Shown: positions 30,860 through 38,551 of the stretch, piece by piece | Numbering within the stretch: position 1 is the stretch's first letter | How the letters are laid out: each line of letters opens with the position of its first letter | Origin: Brevibacterium epidermidis NBRC 14811 | GTDB taxonomy: Bacteria; Actinomycetota; Actinomycetes; Actinomycetales; Brevibacteriaceae | Reading direction: 5' to 3' | Assembly: GCF_001570805.1 (NCBI RefSeq) | Contig: NZ_BCSJ01000013.1 | Coordinates: forward strand, 186,001-250,000 | Length of the DNA stretch: 64,000 nucleotides | Notes under the pieces: generated by a model | What the model was told of the DNA's origin: nothing | The model's database searches: none | Seen by the model: the letters and a program-made list of their open reading frames with translations, nothing else | Translations under genes and position numbers: made by a program

Positions 30860-30880
30860 TCCGCCTCTCTGGACGGTGGT
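30860..30880 (-). promoter_or_regulatory. PyrR-binding RNA loop in pyrR leader
   Basis: The minus strand reads CCGTCCAGAGAGGCGG. Its core matches the known PyrR anti-antiterminator loop consensus ARUCCNGNGAGGYU at 12 of 14 positions and is closed by a short CCG/CGG stem. It sits 12 to 32 bases before the pyrR ATG and abuts the ribosome binding site. Confidence 0.8.
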
Positions 30881-30900
30881 TAAAGGAGTGGTTCGATTCG

Positions 30901-30906
30901 ATTGTA
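30901..30906 (-). promoter_or_regulatory. Candidate -10 of the pyr operon
   Basis: TACAAT on the minus strand is close to the TATAAT consensus and would place +1 near 30894, 45 bases before the ATG and just before the PyrR loop. The -35 region is GC-rich and lies in a hairpin; no TTGACA-like hexamer is seen. Confidence 0.5.
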
Positions 30907-30909
30907 GAC

Positions 30910-30928
30910 CCGGTGGGATGCCCACCGG
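30910..30928. promoter_or_regulatory. 8-bp hairpin overlapping the pyr promoter region
   Basis: CCGGTGGG (30910-30917) and CCCACCGG (30921-30928) pair perfectly over an ATG loop. It could be a second part of the nusB terminator or an operator at the pyr -35 region. Confidence 0.45.
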
Positions 30929-30930
30929 CG

Positions 30931-30955
30931 GGCGGGTCCGGAGTGCGGACCCGCC
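30931..30955 (-). terminator. Hairpin after nusB
   Basis: GGCGGGTCCG (30931-30940) and CGGACCCGCC (30946-30955) form a 10-bp GC-rich stem with a 5-base loop, 3 bases after the nusB stop. It separates the alaS-nusB genes from the pyr operon. Confidence 0.75.
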
Positions 30956-30958
30956 GGC

Positions 30959-31369
30959 TCAGATGAGTGTCGGTTTGACGTCGAGGATGCGGGAGAGCAG
31001 CCCCGAGACGAAGCCGGGAGAATCATCCGTGGAGAACTGTCGGGCCAGGGACACTGCTTCGTCGATGGCCACCTTGTCGGGGACCTCGTCGTTGAACAGC
31101 ATCTCCCAGGTTCCGATCTCCAGCAGCGACCGGTCGACGGCCGGCATCCGGTCCAGGGTCCAGCTTTCGGAGTAGGTGGAGATGATCTCGTCGATCTCCG
31201 CCTGCTTCTCAGTGATGCCCTTGACGATCTCGACCGCGTATTCCTTCATCGGGTAGTCGGGATCGTTCGACCGCATGGTGACGAGTTCGTCCATGGCCAG
31301 CCGACGCTGCCCGGCTTCGAAGAGCAGCTCAAGAGCCCGGCGACGGGCTCGGGTACGTGCCGATGCCAC
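30959..31369 (-). CDS. nusB: Transcription antitermination factor NusB
   Basis: This 136-residue all-alpha protein acts with NusE on rRNA leaders. It has [16 protein letters not shown] at the N-terminus, YAVEIVKGI, and the signature [13 protein letters not shown] near the end, with [14 protein letters not shown] after it. The GTG start directly abuts the efp TAA. The efp-nusB order is common in Gram-positive bacteria. Confidence 0.96.
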   Translation of the reverse strand: MASARTRARRRALELLFEAGQRRLAMDELVTMRSNDPDYPMKEYAVEIVKGITEKQAEIDEIISTYSESWTLDRMPAVDRSLLEIGTWEMLFNDEVPDKVAIDEAVSLARQFSTDDSPGFVSGLLSRILDVKPTLI

Positions 31370-31930
31370 TTACTTGACGCGACCGAGGTAGTCGCCGCTG
31401 CGGGTGTCGACCTTGACCTTGACGCCCTCTTCGAGGAACAGGGGCACCTGGATCTCGTAGCCGGTCTCAAGGGTCGCCGGCTTCGAACCGCCGGTCGAAC
31501 GGTCACCCTGGAGTCCGGGTTCGGTGTGGGTGATGGTCAGCTCCACCGAGGGCGGCAGCTCCACCGACAGCGGGGTGCCTTCGTGGAAGGAGATCTGCAG
31601 ATCCTGGTTCTCGAGCATGTAGTTCACGGCGTCGCCGACGAGCTCTGCGGAGATGTTGACCTGGTCGTAGTCCTTGGCGTCCATGAACACGTAGTCGGTG
31701 CCGTCATGGTAGAGGTACTGCATATCGCGGCGGTCGACGTTCGCGGTCTCGACCTTGGTGCCGGCGTTGAAGGTCTTGTCGATGATCTTGCCGGAGATGA
31801 CGTTCTTCAGCTTGGTGCGGACGAAGGCCGGTCCTTTTCCGGGCTTGACGTGCTGGAATTCGAGCACCTGCCACAGCTGGTTGTCGAGGTTGAGCACAAG
31901 GCCGTTCTTCAGGTCGTTCGTTGTCGCCAC
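31370..31930 (-). CDS. efp: Translation elongation factor P
   Basis: This 186-residue protein has three beta barrels and helps ribosomes at polyproline. It starts [13 protein letters not shown] at GTG 31930, with AAGGAC upstream; an ATG at 31956 would add an atypical extension and lies against a hairpin. The tip loop is KPGKGPAF with Lys32, the PGKGP type of actinobacteria in which the lysine is reported to work unmodified. It lies directly before nusB. Confidence 0.96.
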   Translation of the reverse strand: MATTNDLKNGLVLNLDNQLWQVLEFQHVKPGKGPAFVRTKLKNVISGKIIDKTFNAGTKVETANVDRRDMQYLYHDGTDYVFMDAKDYDQVNISAELVGDAVNYMLENQDLQISFHEGTPLSVELPPSVELTITHTEPGLQGDRSTGGSKPATLETGYEIQVPLFLEEGVKVKVDTRSGDYLGRVK

Positions 31931-31957
31931 TAATTCGTCCTTCTTCGGTTCAGTCAT

Positions 31958-31975
31958 GATCACCGAATGGTGATC
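31958..31975 (-). promoter_or_regulatory. Hairpin in efp leader
   Basis: GATCACC (31958-31964) and GGTGATC (31969-31975) form a 7-bp stem with a GAAT loop, 28 bases upstream of the GTG start. A regulatory role is possible. It also argues against starting efp at the ATG at 31956. Confidence 0.4.
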
Positions 31976-32037
31976 GCAGTCGGCAAGGCGCACTTCACAT
32001 CCCCGGGGTGCGGGGTCGACGAATGCGCCACTGGGCA

Positions 32038-32043
32038 AGTCTA
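32038..32043 (-). promoter_or_regulatory. Candidate efp -10
   Basis: TAGACT on the minus strand, in the 147-base aroB-efp gap, would give efp-nusB their own transcript with a leader of about 100 bases. No good -35 is visible. Confidence 0.35.
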
Positions 32044-32077
32044 GCAAGCCCAGCGGGAGCCTTCCATCTGGGCGGGG

Positions 32078-33199
32078 TCAGTTGAGGCCGAGGCCGATGC
32101 CGAGGGACACCGTCGGCGAGTCCTCGCCGATCTCCTGGTAGGCGGTGAAAAGGATGGAGGCATCGGGGATCTCGACGGTGCTGGGTTCGCCGATGTCGCT
32201 GAGCAGAACCATCCGCAGCATCGCTCCGCGGGCCTTCTTGTCCCGCTTCATCGTGTCGAGAAGCTGCGGCCAGACGTCCGAGCGGTAGCCCACGGGCAGT
32301 CCGAGCTTGCCGAGCAGCTCACGGTGGAGGTCGACGACCTCGTAGGGCAGACTCTTGATCATCGACGCCACCTCGGCGGCGAAGACCATGCCCACCGACA
32401 CGGCGGCACCGTGGCGCCACTGGTAGCGCTCCTTGTGCTCGATCGCATGGCCGAGAGTGTGGCCGTAGTTCAGTATCTCCCGCCGTCCGGACTCCTTGAA
32501 GTCACCGGAGACGACTTCGGCTTTGACGCGGATGGAGCGTTCGATGAGTTCACGCAGAACGGGGCCGTGCACGTCGGCGATCTCGTCCTTCGCGTGGTTC
32601 GCCACCAGATCGAGGATCGCGGGGTCGGCGATGAAACCGGTCTTGACCACCTCGGCGAGTCCGGTGAACAGTTCGTTCTCCGGCAGGGTCCCGAGCGTGT
32701 CGAGGTCGACGAGGACTCCGGCGGGAGCATGGAAGGAGCCGACGAGGTTCTTGCCCTCGGCTGTGTTGATTCCGGTCTTGCCGCCGACTGCGGCATCGAC
32801 CATGCCGAGGACGGTGGTGGGGATGTGGATGACCTTGATCCCGCGCAGCCAAGTGGCGGCGACGAATCCGCCGAGGTCGCTCACCGCTCCCCCGCCGACG
32901 GTCACGATGGCGTCGGTGCGGGTGAAATCGGATTGGCCGAGGACCTGCCAGCAGAATGCGGCGACCTGGACGTGCTTGGCCTCTTCGGCGTCGGGGATCT
33001 CCGCAGCCACGGCCTCGAGGCCGGCGGCCGCGAGGTCGTCGCGGACGGTCTCACCGGTGGTGCGCAGGGCGCGGGGGTGGATGACGAGGACCTTCTCGAC
33101 GCGGTTTCCGAGCAGCTCGGGCAGTTCGCCGAGCAGTCCCTGGCCGACGAGGACGGGGTAGTTCCCGCCGGCGTCCACATTGATGCGTGTGAGGCTCAT
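32078..33199 (-). CDS. aroB: 3-dehydroquinate synthase
   Basis: This 373-residue NAD- and zinc-dependent enzyme makes dehydroquinate in the shikimate pathway. The core GGGAVSDLGGFVAATWLRG, HIPTTVLGMVDAAVGGKTGIN and REILNYGHTLGHAIEH (zinc His) is intact. The start MSLTRINVDAGG at 33199 is preferred, with GGAAG upstream; an ATG 8 codons earlier (33223) is also possible. It lies 198 bases after aroK. Confidence 0.96.
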   Translation of the reverse strand: MSLTRINVDAGGNYPVLVGQGLLGELPELLGNRVEKVLVIHPRALRTTGETVRDDLAAAGLEAVAAEIPDAEEAKHVQVAAFCWQVLGQSDFTRTDAIVTVGGGAVSDLGGFVAATWLRGIKVIHIPTTVLGMVDAAVGGKTGINTAEGKNLVGSFHAPAGVLVDLDTLGTLPENELFTGLAEVVKTGFIADPAILDLVANHAKDEIADVHGPVLRELIERSIRVKAEVVSGDFKESGRREILNYGHTLGHAIEHKERYQWRHGAAVSVGMVFAAEVASMIKSLPYEVVDLHRELLGKLGLPVGYRSDVWPQLLDTMKRDKKARGAMLRMVLLSDIGEPSTVEIPDASILFTAYQEIGEDSPTVSLGIGLGLN

Positions 33200-33364
33200 T
33201 CGTCCGTCTTCCTGATCGTTCATCGTCTTCTCTCAAGGGTCGGCCGCCGGGTAGGTGCTCGAAGTCGAGTCACCTGTTCCGTGGGCCGGATCCAGCCTAG
33301 CCCTCACAGGTGCTCGGCGGCGAAACGCCTGACCGGTTTGAACGCAGTCGTCTCACCGCCGGGC

Positions 33365-33405
33365 CTGTGCTCAGCTCTGCAGCCGCAGGCTCTGTGCTCA
33401 GCTCT
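33365..33405. repeat. Direct repeat of 14 bases at the aroK 3' end
   Basis: CTGTGCTCAGCTCT occurs at 33365-33378 and again at 33392-33405, 27 bases apart. The second copy overlaps the aroK stop codon. It looks like a local tandem duplication of the gene end. No hairpin or coding role is seen in the rest of the aroK-aroB gap. Confidence 0.5.
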
Positions 33406-34036
33406 CGTGATGGGAGCCGTCGTCCTCGGCGTGGGCGTATTTCGCGTACTCTTCGGCACGCTGCAGACCGGTGAGCACATCGACGACCCGATTGACCACC
33501 GTCGACGGCGGTGAGTTCGATGCCTGGACGCGGAAGGTCGCGACCTGCTCGTAGAGCGGTTCGCGTTCATTGACCAGCGCCAGCCAGTTCTCCACCGCGG
33601 TTCCCGCGCCGCGCAGCAGCGGCCGGTGCGGGGCCGTCAGCCGCTGTGCGACGGTGTCGACATCGATATCGATGTGCACGACCTTGATCGCCGGGTGCTT
33701 CAGCTGTGCTCGGGTGCCCGGGTTGAGGATCGCGCCTCCGCCAAGAGAGACGATGCCCGGCCGATCGAGGAGACGACGCAGAGCCCTGCGCACGACCTCG
33801 CGTTCGATGCGTCGGAAGTGATCTTCGCCGCGTTCGACGAAGATCTCCGAGATGACCCCGTACTTGTCGACGATGTTCGCATCCGTGTCCGTCAGCGGCA
33901 GGCCCAGCCGGTCGGCGAGCAGCCGACCGATCGTCGACTTCCCTGCCGCCGGCGGACCGGAGAGCACGATGCGCGAGAGCGCGGCGGGAACCGGTTCCAG
34001 GGGCGGAACCGGTTTGGGCAGCGGGGTGTGGTTCAT
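33398..34036 (-). CDS. aroK: Shikimate kinase
   Basis: This 212-residue kinase phosphorylates shikimate. After a Pro-rich start come the P-loop [12 protein letters not shown] (about 26-37), [11 protein letters not shown] (shikimate-binding Asp) and [22 protein letters not shown] is the lid. The C-terminus is longer than usual and acidic, ending [10 protein letters not shown]. The ATG overlaps the aroC stop (ATGA), so the upstream in-frame extension is rejected. Confidence 0.95.
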   Translation of the reverse strand: MNHTPLPKPVPPLEPVPAALSRIVLSGPPAAGKSTIGRLLADRLGLPLTDTDANIVDKYGVISEIFVERGEDHFRRIEREVVRRALRRLLDRPGIVSLGGGAILNPGTRAQLKHPAIKVVHIDIDVDTVAQRLTAPHRPLLRGAGTAVENWLALVNEREPLYEQVATFRVQASNSPPSTVVNRVVDVLTGLQRAEEYAKYAHAEDDGSHHES

Positions 34037-35232
34037 CGGCCGATGCGGAGGTTCTCCGGAATGGCCGCGACATAGGCGTCCAGGTTCCGCTTCGTCTCGG
34101 CAACGGAGTCTCCGCCGAACTTCTCGACGACCGCCTCGGCGAGCACGAGTGCCACCATGGCTTCGGCGACGACACCCGAGGCGGGCACCGCGCACACATC
34201 GGAGCGCTGGTGGTTCGCCTTCGCAGCCTCACCGGTTTCGACGTCGACCGTCGCCAGGGCCCGCGGAACCGTGGCGATCGGCTTCATTCCCGCACGTACA
34301 CGCAGCGGACCGCCGGTCGACATTCCGCCTTCGGTGCCGCCTGCACGGTTGCTCGTGCGGCGGAATCCGTCGGATCCGACTTCCAGTTCGTCATGGGCCC
34401 GGGATCCGGGACGCTTCGTGGTGAGGAATCCGTCTCCGACCTCGACGCCCTTGATCGCCTGGATGCCCATGAGGGCACCGGCCAGGCGGGAGTCGAGACG
34501 ACGATCCCAATGCACATGTGAGCCCAGCCCCGGGGGCAGGTCGTAAGCAAGGACTTCGACGACTCCGCCGAGGGTGTCCCCGGCCTTCTTCGCCGCATCG
34601 ATCTCGGTGACCATCGCCGCCGAGAGGTCCGCGTCGAAGCAGCGGACCGGATCGGCGTCCAGAGCCTCGACATCGGCTGCTGTCGGCAGTGCGGGCAGGG
34701 CGTCGGCAGAGTGTTCGGCTCCGCCGATGGCCACGGTGTGGGAGACGAGGGTGATGCCCAGTTCGCCGAGGAACTTCGCGGCCACCGTGCCCAGTGCCAC
34801 GCGCATCGCGGTCTCACGTGCCGAGGCGCGCTCCAACACGGGGCGCGCTTCGTCGAAGCCGTACTTCTGCATGCCGACGATATCGGCATGTCCCGGGCGC
34901 GGCCGGGTCAGTGGGGCGTTGCGGGCCAATCCTTCGAGTTCGGCAGCGTCGACGGGGTCCGGACTCATCACGGATTCCCATTTCGGCCATTCGGTGTTGC
35001 CGACCTCGATCGCCACCGGTGATCCCAGGGTCTCCCCGTGGCGGACGCCGCCGAGGAGTCGCACCTCGTCGGCTTCGAACTTCATTCGGGCGCCGCGGCC
35101 ATAGCCGAGTCGGCGGCGAGCCAGGCTCGCACGAATATCGTCCCTGGTGATCGGTACATGGGCGGGAAGCCCCTCAATGATCCCGGTCAGCGCTTCGCCG
35201 TGGGATTCGCCTGCAGTCAGCCATCTCAACAT
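34033..35232 (-). CDS. aroC: Chorismate synthase
   Basis: This 399-residue FMN-dependent enzyme makes chorismate, the substrate of TrpE. Diagnostic motifs: [15 protein letters not shown] at the N-terminus, [34 protein letters not shown] and [20 protein letters not shown]. It is full length. It starts 10 bases after the prepilin peptidase stop and is coupled to aroK. Confidence 0.98.
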   Translation of the reverse strand: MLRWLTAGESHGEALTGIIEGLPAHVPITRDDIRASLARRRLGYGRGARMKFEADEVRLLGGVRHGETLGSPVAIEVGNTEWPKWESVMSPDPVDAAELEGLARNAPLTRPRPGHADIVGMQKYGFDEARPVLERASARETAMRVALGTVAAKFLGELGITLVSHTVAIGGAEHSADALPALPTAADVEALDADPVRCFDADLSAAMVTEIDAAKKAGDTLGGVVEVLAYDLPPGLGSHVHWDRRLDSRLAGALMGIQAIKGVEVGDGFLTTKRPGSRAHDELEVGSDGFRRTSNRAGGTEGGMSTGGPLRVRAGMKPIATVPRALATVDVETGEAAKANHQRSDVCAVPASGVVAEAMVALVLAEAVVEKFGGDSVAETKRNLDAYVAAIPENLRIGR

Positions 35233-35242
35233 TCCACCGATT

Positions 35243-36022
35243 CTACAAAAGTATTGGGGCGAACAGGCACCCGAGCCACATGCCGGAAAGCATGGCAGGT
35301 CCGAAGGCGATGGTCACCCCGCGGATCCGCCGGGCTCGCACCGCTCCGACGAGCGCCCAGACGCCCGCGAGGAGCATCATCACCACGAGCACGAGGGCCG
35401 GTGCCCACAAGTCGAAGAGACCGGCGACGGCGAAGACGATGAACGCGAGTTTGACGTCCCCGAGCCCCATCGTCCGCGCCCGCAGCAATCGACCCAACAG
35501 GTGCAGTGCGATGAAGAAGACGAGAGCGACGAGTCCGGCGAAGAATGCCGTGAACCACATGGGCAGCTCTCCGAGCACTGAACCTGTAATGATGAGTCCC
35601 AGGGCGAGCAGCGACAGCGGGATGTTGATCCGATCGGGCAGTCTGCGTAGGCTGACGTCCGCGGTGATGAGGAATGGTGTGGCTCCGGAGGCGAGGCCGA
35701 GCAGCAGCGCGGAGATGATGCGATCGGCCGAGTTCGGCTGATCTGGGGCGAACGTCTCCCCGCTCAGCGGCGCATGGGCGCTCCACCCGGTCTCCAGTGG
35801 TGCAAGCACGGTGAGAGTGAAGACGAGCGCGGCGACTGCGGCGATGACGAGCCCGCCCAGCATCGGCCCCGGCCCTCGAGCCCATCTGGAGCCCTGCCAT
35901 CGCTGCAGGTGTGCGGAGTCGTTGATCCAGACCTGCGGGGTTGCGGTGAGGATGAGTCCGCACGCCAGAGCGGCCAGAACAGTGACACCGATGGTCATCC
36001 CGTGCAGCACTCCGGTGTCCAT
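35243..36022 (-). CDS. A24-family prepilin peptidase
   Basis: This 259-residue polytopic protein has the two aspartates of the aspartyl prepilin peptidases, in [16 protein letters not shown] and GLGDVKLAF (GxGD motif). The N-terminal methylation domain of PilD is absent. Members cleave type IV or Flp/Tad prepilins. No pilin or tad genes are nearby; insertion in the aro cluster is seen in other actinobacteria, so the substrate is unknown. Confidence 0.85.
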   Translation of the reverse strand: MDTGVLHGMTIGVTVLAALACGLILTATPQVWINDSAHLQRWQGSRWARGPGPMLGGLVIAAVAALVFTLTVLAPLETGWSAHAPLSGETFAPDQPNSADRIISALLLGLASGATPFLITADVSLRRLPDRINIPLSLLALGLIITGSVLGELPMWFTAFFAGLVALVFFIALHLLGRLLRARTMGLGDVKLAFIVFAVAGLFDLWAPALVLVVMMLLAGVWALVGAVRARRIRGVTIAFGPAMLSGMWLGCLFAPILL

Positions 36023-36035
36023 CGTGATCCCCGGT

Positions 36036-36938
36036 TCAGTCCTGAGCGCGGGCGGGTGGGCCCGCGAGTGCCGCGTACATGGCCGCAGCGACCCGTGCGC
36101 TCAGATCATCTGCTGCCGGCAGGTTCTCCGCCGTCGACGGGTCCTCGGCCCTGGCTGCGTCGAGGAACATCTCGAATTGGGCGACGGCCTGTTCGACGAG
36201 CATCGCCGTGCCGTCGACGGGGTGCAGTCCGCGTGCGGCAGCTGCGGCGAGGAAGGCCGACTCGGCGGAGTACGCGACATCGAGGGCGACCCCACCGGGG
36301 GTGAGGGAATCGTCCCAGACCGGGTCGGGGGCCGCCTCGGCGGGGAGGGTGGAGATAACGATCGCCGACGGTTCGATCCGGGTCAGGTCCCCCACCGAGG
36401 CGGTCAGTCCGATCCGCTCGGCAAGGTCGATGACCCGGCGTGCACGGTCGGGGTTGCGAACGCGGAAGTCGACATGGGCGATCCCGAGATCGCGGCAGGC
36501 CACGAGCGCCGAGGCGGCCGTGGCTCCGGCACCGAGGATCGTCGCCCGACCGGCTCCCGCACCACTGTTCGCGTCAGGGCTCGCTTCCATGCGCGGCGCA
36601 ATGGCGCGCACGATGCCGCGCACATCGGTGTTCGCCACCTCCACCTGACCGCTGCGGCGGACGAGTGTGTTTCCGGCTGCCGTCAGTGCCGCGGTGTCAT
36701 CGACGTTCCAGCCGCGTTCAACGGCGAGGGTGACGAGTCGGTCCTTCAGCGGCATCGTCAGCGAGAACCCGATGTGGTCGGGATGGGAGTCGAGGAATCC
36801 TTCGAGTTCATCGGCTCGGAGTTCGAACCGGTCGTACTCACTGGACTCCATGCCGAGTTCCGCGAAGGCGGCGCGGTGGAGCAGCGGGGACTTCGAATGT
36901 GCGATCGGCGAACCGAGCACTGCGGCGCAGATCCTCAC
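36036..36938 (-). CDS. aroE: Shikimate dehydrogenase
   Basis: This 300-residue enzyme reduces 3-dehydroshikimate. Substrate-binding SPIAHSKSPLLHRAAF and SLTMPLKD (catalytic Lys and Asp) and VEVANTDVRGIV are clear, followed by a Rossmann domain with ILGAGATAASALVA. It starts 3 bases after mltG. It forms part of an aroE-aroC-aroK-aroB series interrupted only by the prepilin peptidase. Confidence 0.95.
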   Translation of the reverse strand: MRICAAVLGSPIAHSKSPLLHRAAFAELGMESSEYDRFELRADELEGFLDSHPDHIGFSLTMPLKDRLVTLAVERGWNVDDTAALTAAGNTLVRRSGQVEVANTDVRGIVRAIAPRMEASPDANSGAGAGRATILGAGATAASALVACRDLGIAHVDFRVRNPDRARRVIDLAERIGLTASVGDLTRIEPSAIVISTLPAEAAPDPVWDDSLTPGGVALDVAYSAESAFLAAAAARGLHPVDGTAMLVEQAVAQFEMFLDAARAEDPSTAENLPAADDLSARVAAAMYAALAGPPARAQD

Positions 36939-36941
36939 CTG

Positions 36942-38078
36942 TTAACCGTTGTCCTTGTTGTGCTCACGCAGCCACTTGCGGTAGATCTCGACGTTCTTCT
37001 TGTGGTCCTCGAAGTTGTCGGCGAACTTCGTCTCCCCCGTGTCCGGGTTCGTTGCGACGAAGAACTGCCAATCACCGTCGGCGGGTTCGAGCGCTGCCTC
37101 GACGGCGCCCTGGCTCGGCGAGTTGATGGGTCCGGGAGGCAGGCCCTTCTTCTTGTACGTGTTGTACGGCGAGTCGGACTGGCGTTCCTTCTTCGTCGTC
37201 GTCAGATCGGAGCGGGCGCCGTGGATATAGGCCACGGTCGCATCCGATTGGAGCAGTCCACCGGTCTGCGACTTCTCGGAGATGCGGTTGAGGAAGACCC
37301 TGGCCACCTTCGAGCGCACTTCGGGGTCGCCCGGGGATTCCTTCTCCACGAGGCTGGCCAGGGTGAGGATGCGGTTGGCGTCCTTGTTCTCGATTCCCAG
37401 TTCGTCGAGTTCGGTCTCGGTCTTGTCGACCATCTCCTGGACGATGTCCTCGGCGGTCTTCTGCTTGTTCAGGTCGTACGTCGCCGGGTACAGGTAGCCT
37501 TCGAGACTCGGAGAGTCGATCTCGAGGCCGTAGTCCTTCGGGGTCTTGTCGTCGAGGGCCTTGTCGACCTCGTCGGCGTTCATTCCCGATTCGATCATGA
37601 TCGACTTGATCTCTTCGACCTGCTTGCCTTCGGCGACAGTGATCTTCGGCGGGGCGATGGGATTGATGAGCGCTTCGACCGCGGCCTTCGAACTCATCTT
37701 CTCCCGCATCGTCCAGGTTCCGGCCTGGATGGTCGCGTCACGGCGTTCGATCTCGTCGAGGAAGGGTTCGGAGTTCATGATCACTCCAGCTTCGACGAGC
37801 TGGTTGGCGACGGTGCGGGCCGAGGAGCCGGGCGCGATCTCGATCGAGACCTCGTTCGTGCCCTGGCCCTCGTAGTCGCCTTTCGGTCCGAATAGGTCGT
37901 CGAAGACTCCCCCAGCTGCACGCACACCGAAGAATCCCCCGATGCCGAAGACGAGGATGCAGATGATCACGATCGTCGTCGTCCGGCGCCGGCGCATCAT
38001 TCTGCGCCGTTTCTTCGCGCGCACTTCTGCGCGGGTCAGTCCTTCGTCGGACGAGAACTCTTCGGTGATGGGACTCAT
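36942..38078 (-). CDS. mltG: Endolytic murein transglycosylase MltG
   Basis: This 378-residue protein has a basic cytosolic start (RAKKRRRMMRRRR), one membrane helix (about 34-56) and an extracytoplasmic YceG domain. The catalytic Glu lies in LASLVEKES and SLEGYLYPATYD is conserved. It cuts nascent glycan strands and limits their length. Its ATG overlaps the ruvX stop; the ruvX-mltG-aroE order is common in actinobacteria. Confidence 0.95.
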   Translation of the reverse strand: MSPITEEFSSDEGLTRAEVRAKKRRRMMRRRRTTTIVIICILVFGIGGFFGVRAAGGVFDDLFGPKGDYEGQGTNEVSIEIAPGSSARTVANQLVEAGVIMNSEPFLDEIERRDATIQAGTWTMREKMSSKAAVEALINPIAPPKITVAEGKQVEEIKSIMIESGMNADEVDKALDDKTPKDYGLEIDSPSLEGYLYPATYDLNKQKTAEDIVQEMVDKTETELDELGIENKDANRILTLASLVEKESPGDPEVRSKVARVFLNRISEKSQTGGLLQSDATVAYIHGARSDLTTTKKERQSDSPYNTYKKKGLPPGPINSPSQGAVEAALEPADGDWQFFVATNPDTGETKFADNFEDHKKNVEIYRKWLREHNKDNG

Positions 38079-38551
38079 TCGTCATTCTCCTCGTCGGGCA
38101 TCTCACGGCCGGCGGGGACACCGGTGTTGTGTTCGTACTCGAGGGCGTTCTGGAGGATGATCACGGCGGCTTGGGCATCGACGATCTCGCGTCGCTGGCG
38201 TGATGATTTGCCGGCCGCAGCGAGAGCGTGGTGGGCCTCGACCGTGGTGAAGCGTTCGTCGACGAGCCGGACGGGGGTGCCGGTGGCCGCTGCGATCCGG
38301 CGGGCGAATTCCAACGCCGAGGTGGCTGCGGCCCGGGCTGCTCCGTCGAGGGACTTCGGGTCCCCCACGAGGAGTTCGATGGGTTGGTATTCGTCGACGA
38401 TGTCGCGCAGCTGTCGCAGCGCCGCCGGTTCGTCTTTACGACGGACGACGGTGAGCGGGGTGGCCAGAATCCCGTCGGGGTCGCTGGAGGCGACACCGAT
38501 CCGCACGGAACCGATGTCGAGACCCAGCCGACGACCTCGGCGGAAACTCAC
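38075..38551 (-). CDS. ruvX: RuvX/YqgF-family putative pre-16S rRNA nuclease
   Basis: This 158-residue RNase H-fold protein has LGLDIGSVRIGVASSD, VGDPKSLDG, LVDERFTTVEAH and DAQAAVIILQNAL, which carry the acidic metal ligands. YqgF in E. coli processes the 16S 5' end; a Holliday junction role has also been proposed. It starts at a GTG overlapping the alaS stop (GTGA). Confidence 0.93.
   Translation of the reverse strand: MSFRRGRRLGLDIGSVRIGVASSDPDGILATPLTVVRRKDEPAALRQLRDIVDEYQPIELLVGDPKSLDGAARAAATSALEFARRIAAATGTPVRLVDERFTTVEAHHALAAAGKSSRQRREIVDAQAAVIILQNALEYEHNTGVPAGREMPDEENDE

Noticed and set aside
31931-31956. efp start at the ATG at 31956
   Set aside because: It adds residues not seen in EF-P, has no ribosome binding site and lies against a hairpin; GTG at 31930 has AAGGAC at good spacing.
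35811-37895. 694-codon plus-strand ORF over aroE and mltG
   Set aside because: It runs across several well-supported minus-strand genes and has no motif or ribosome binding site.
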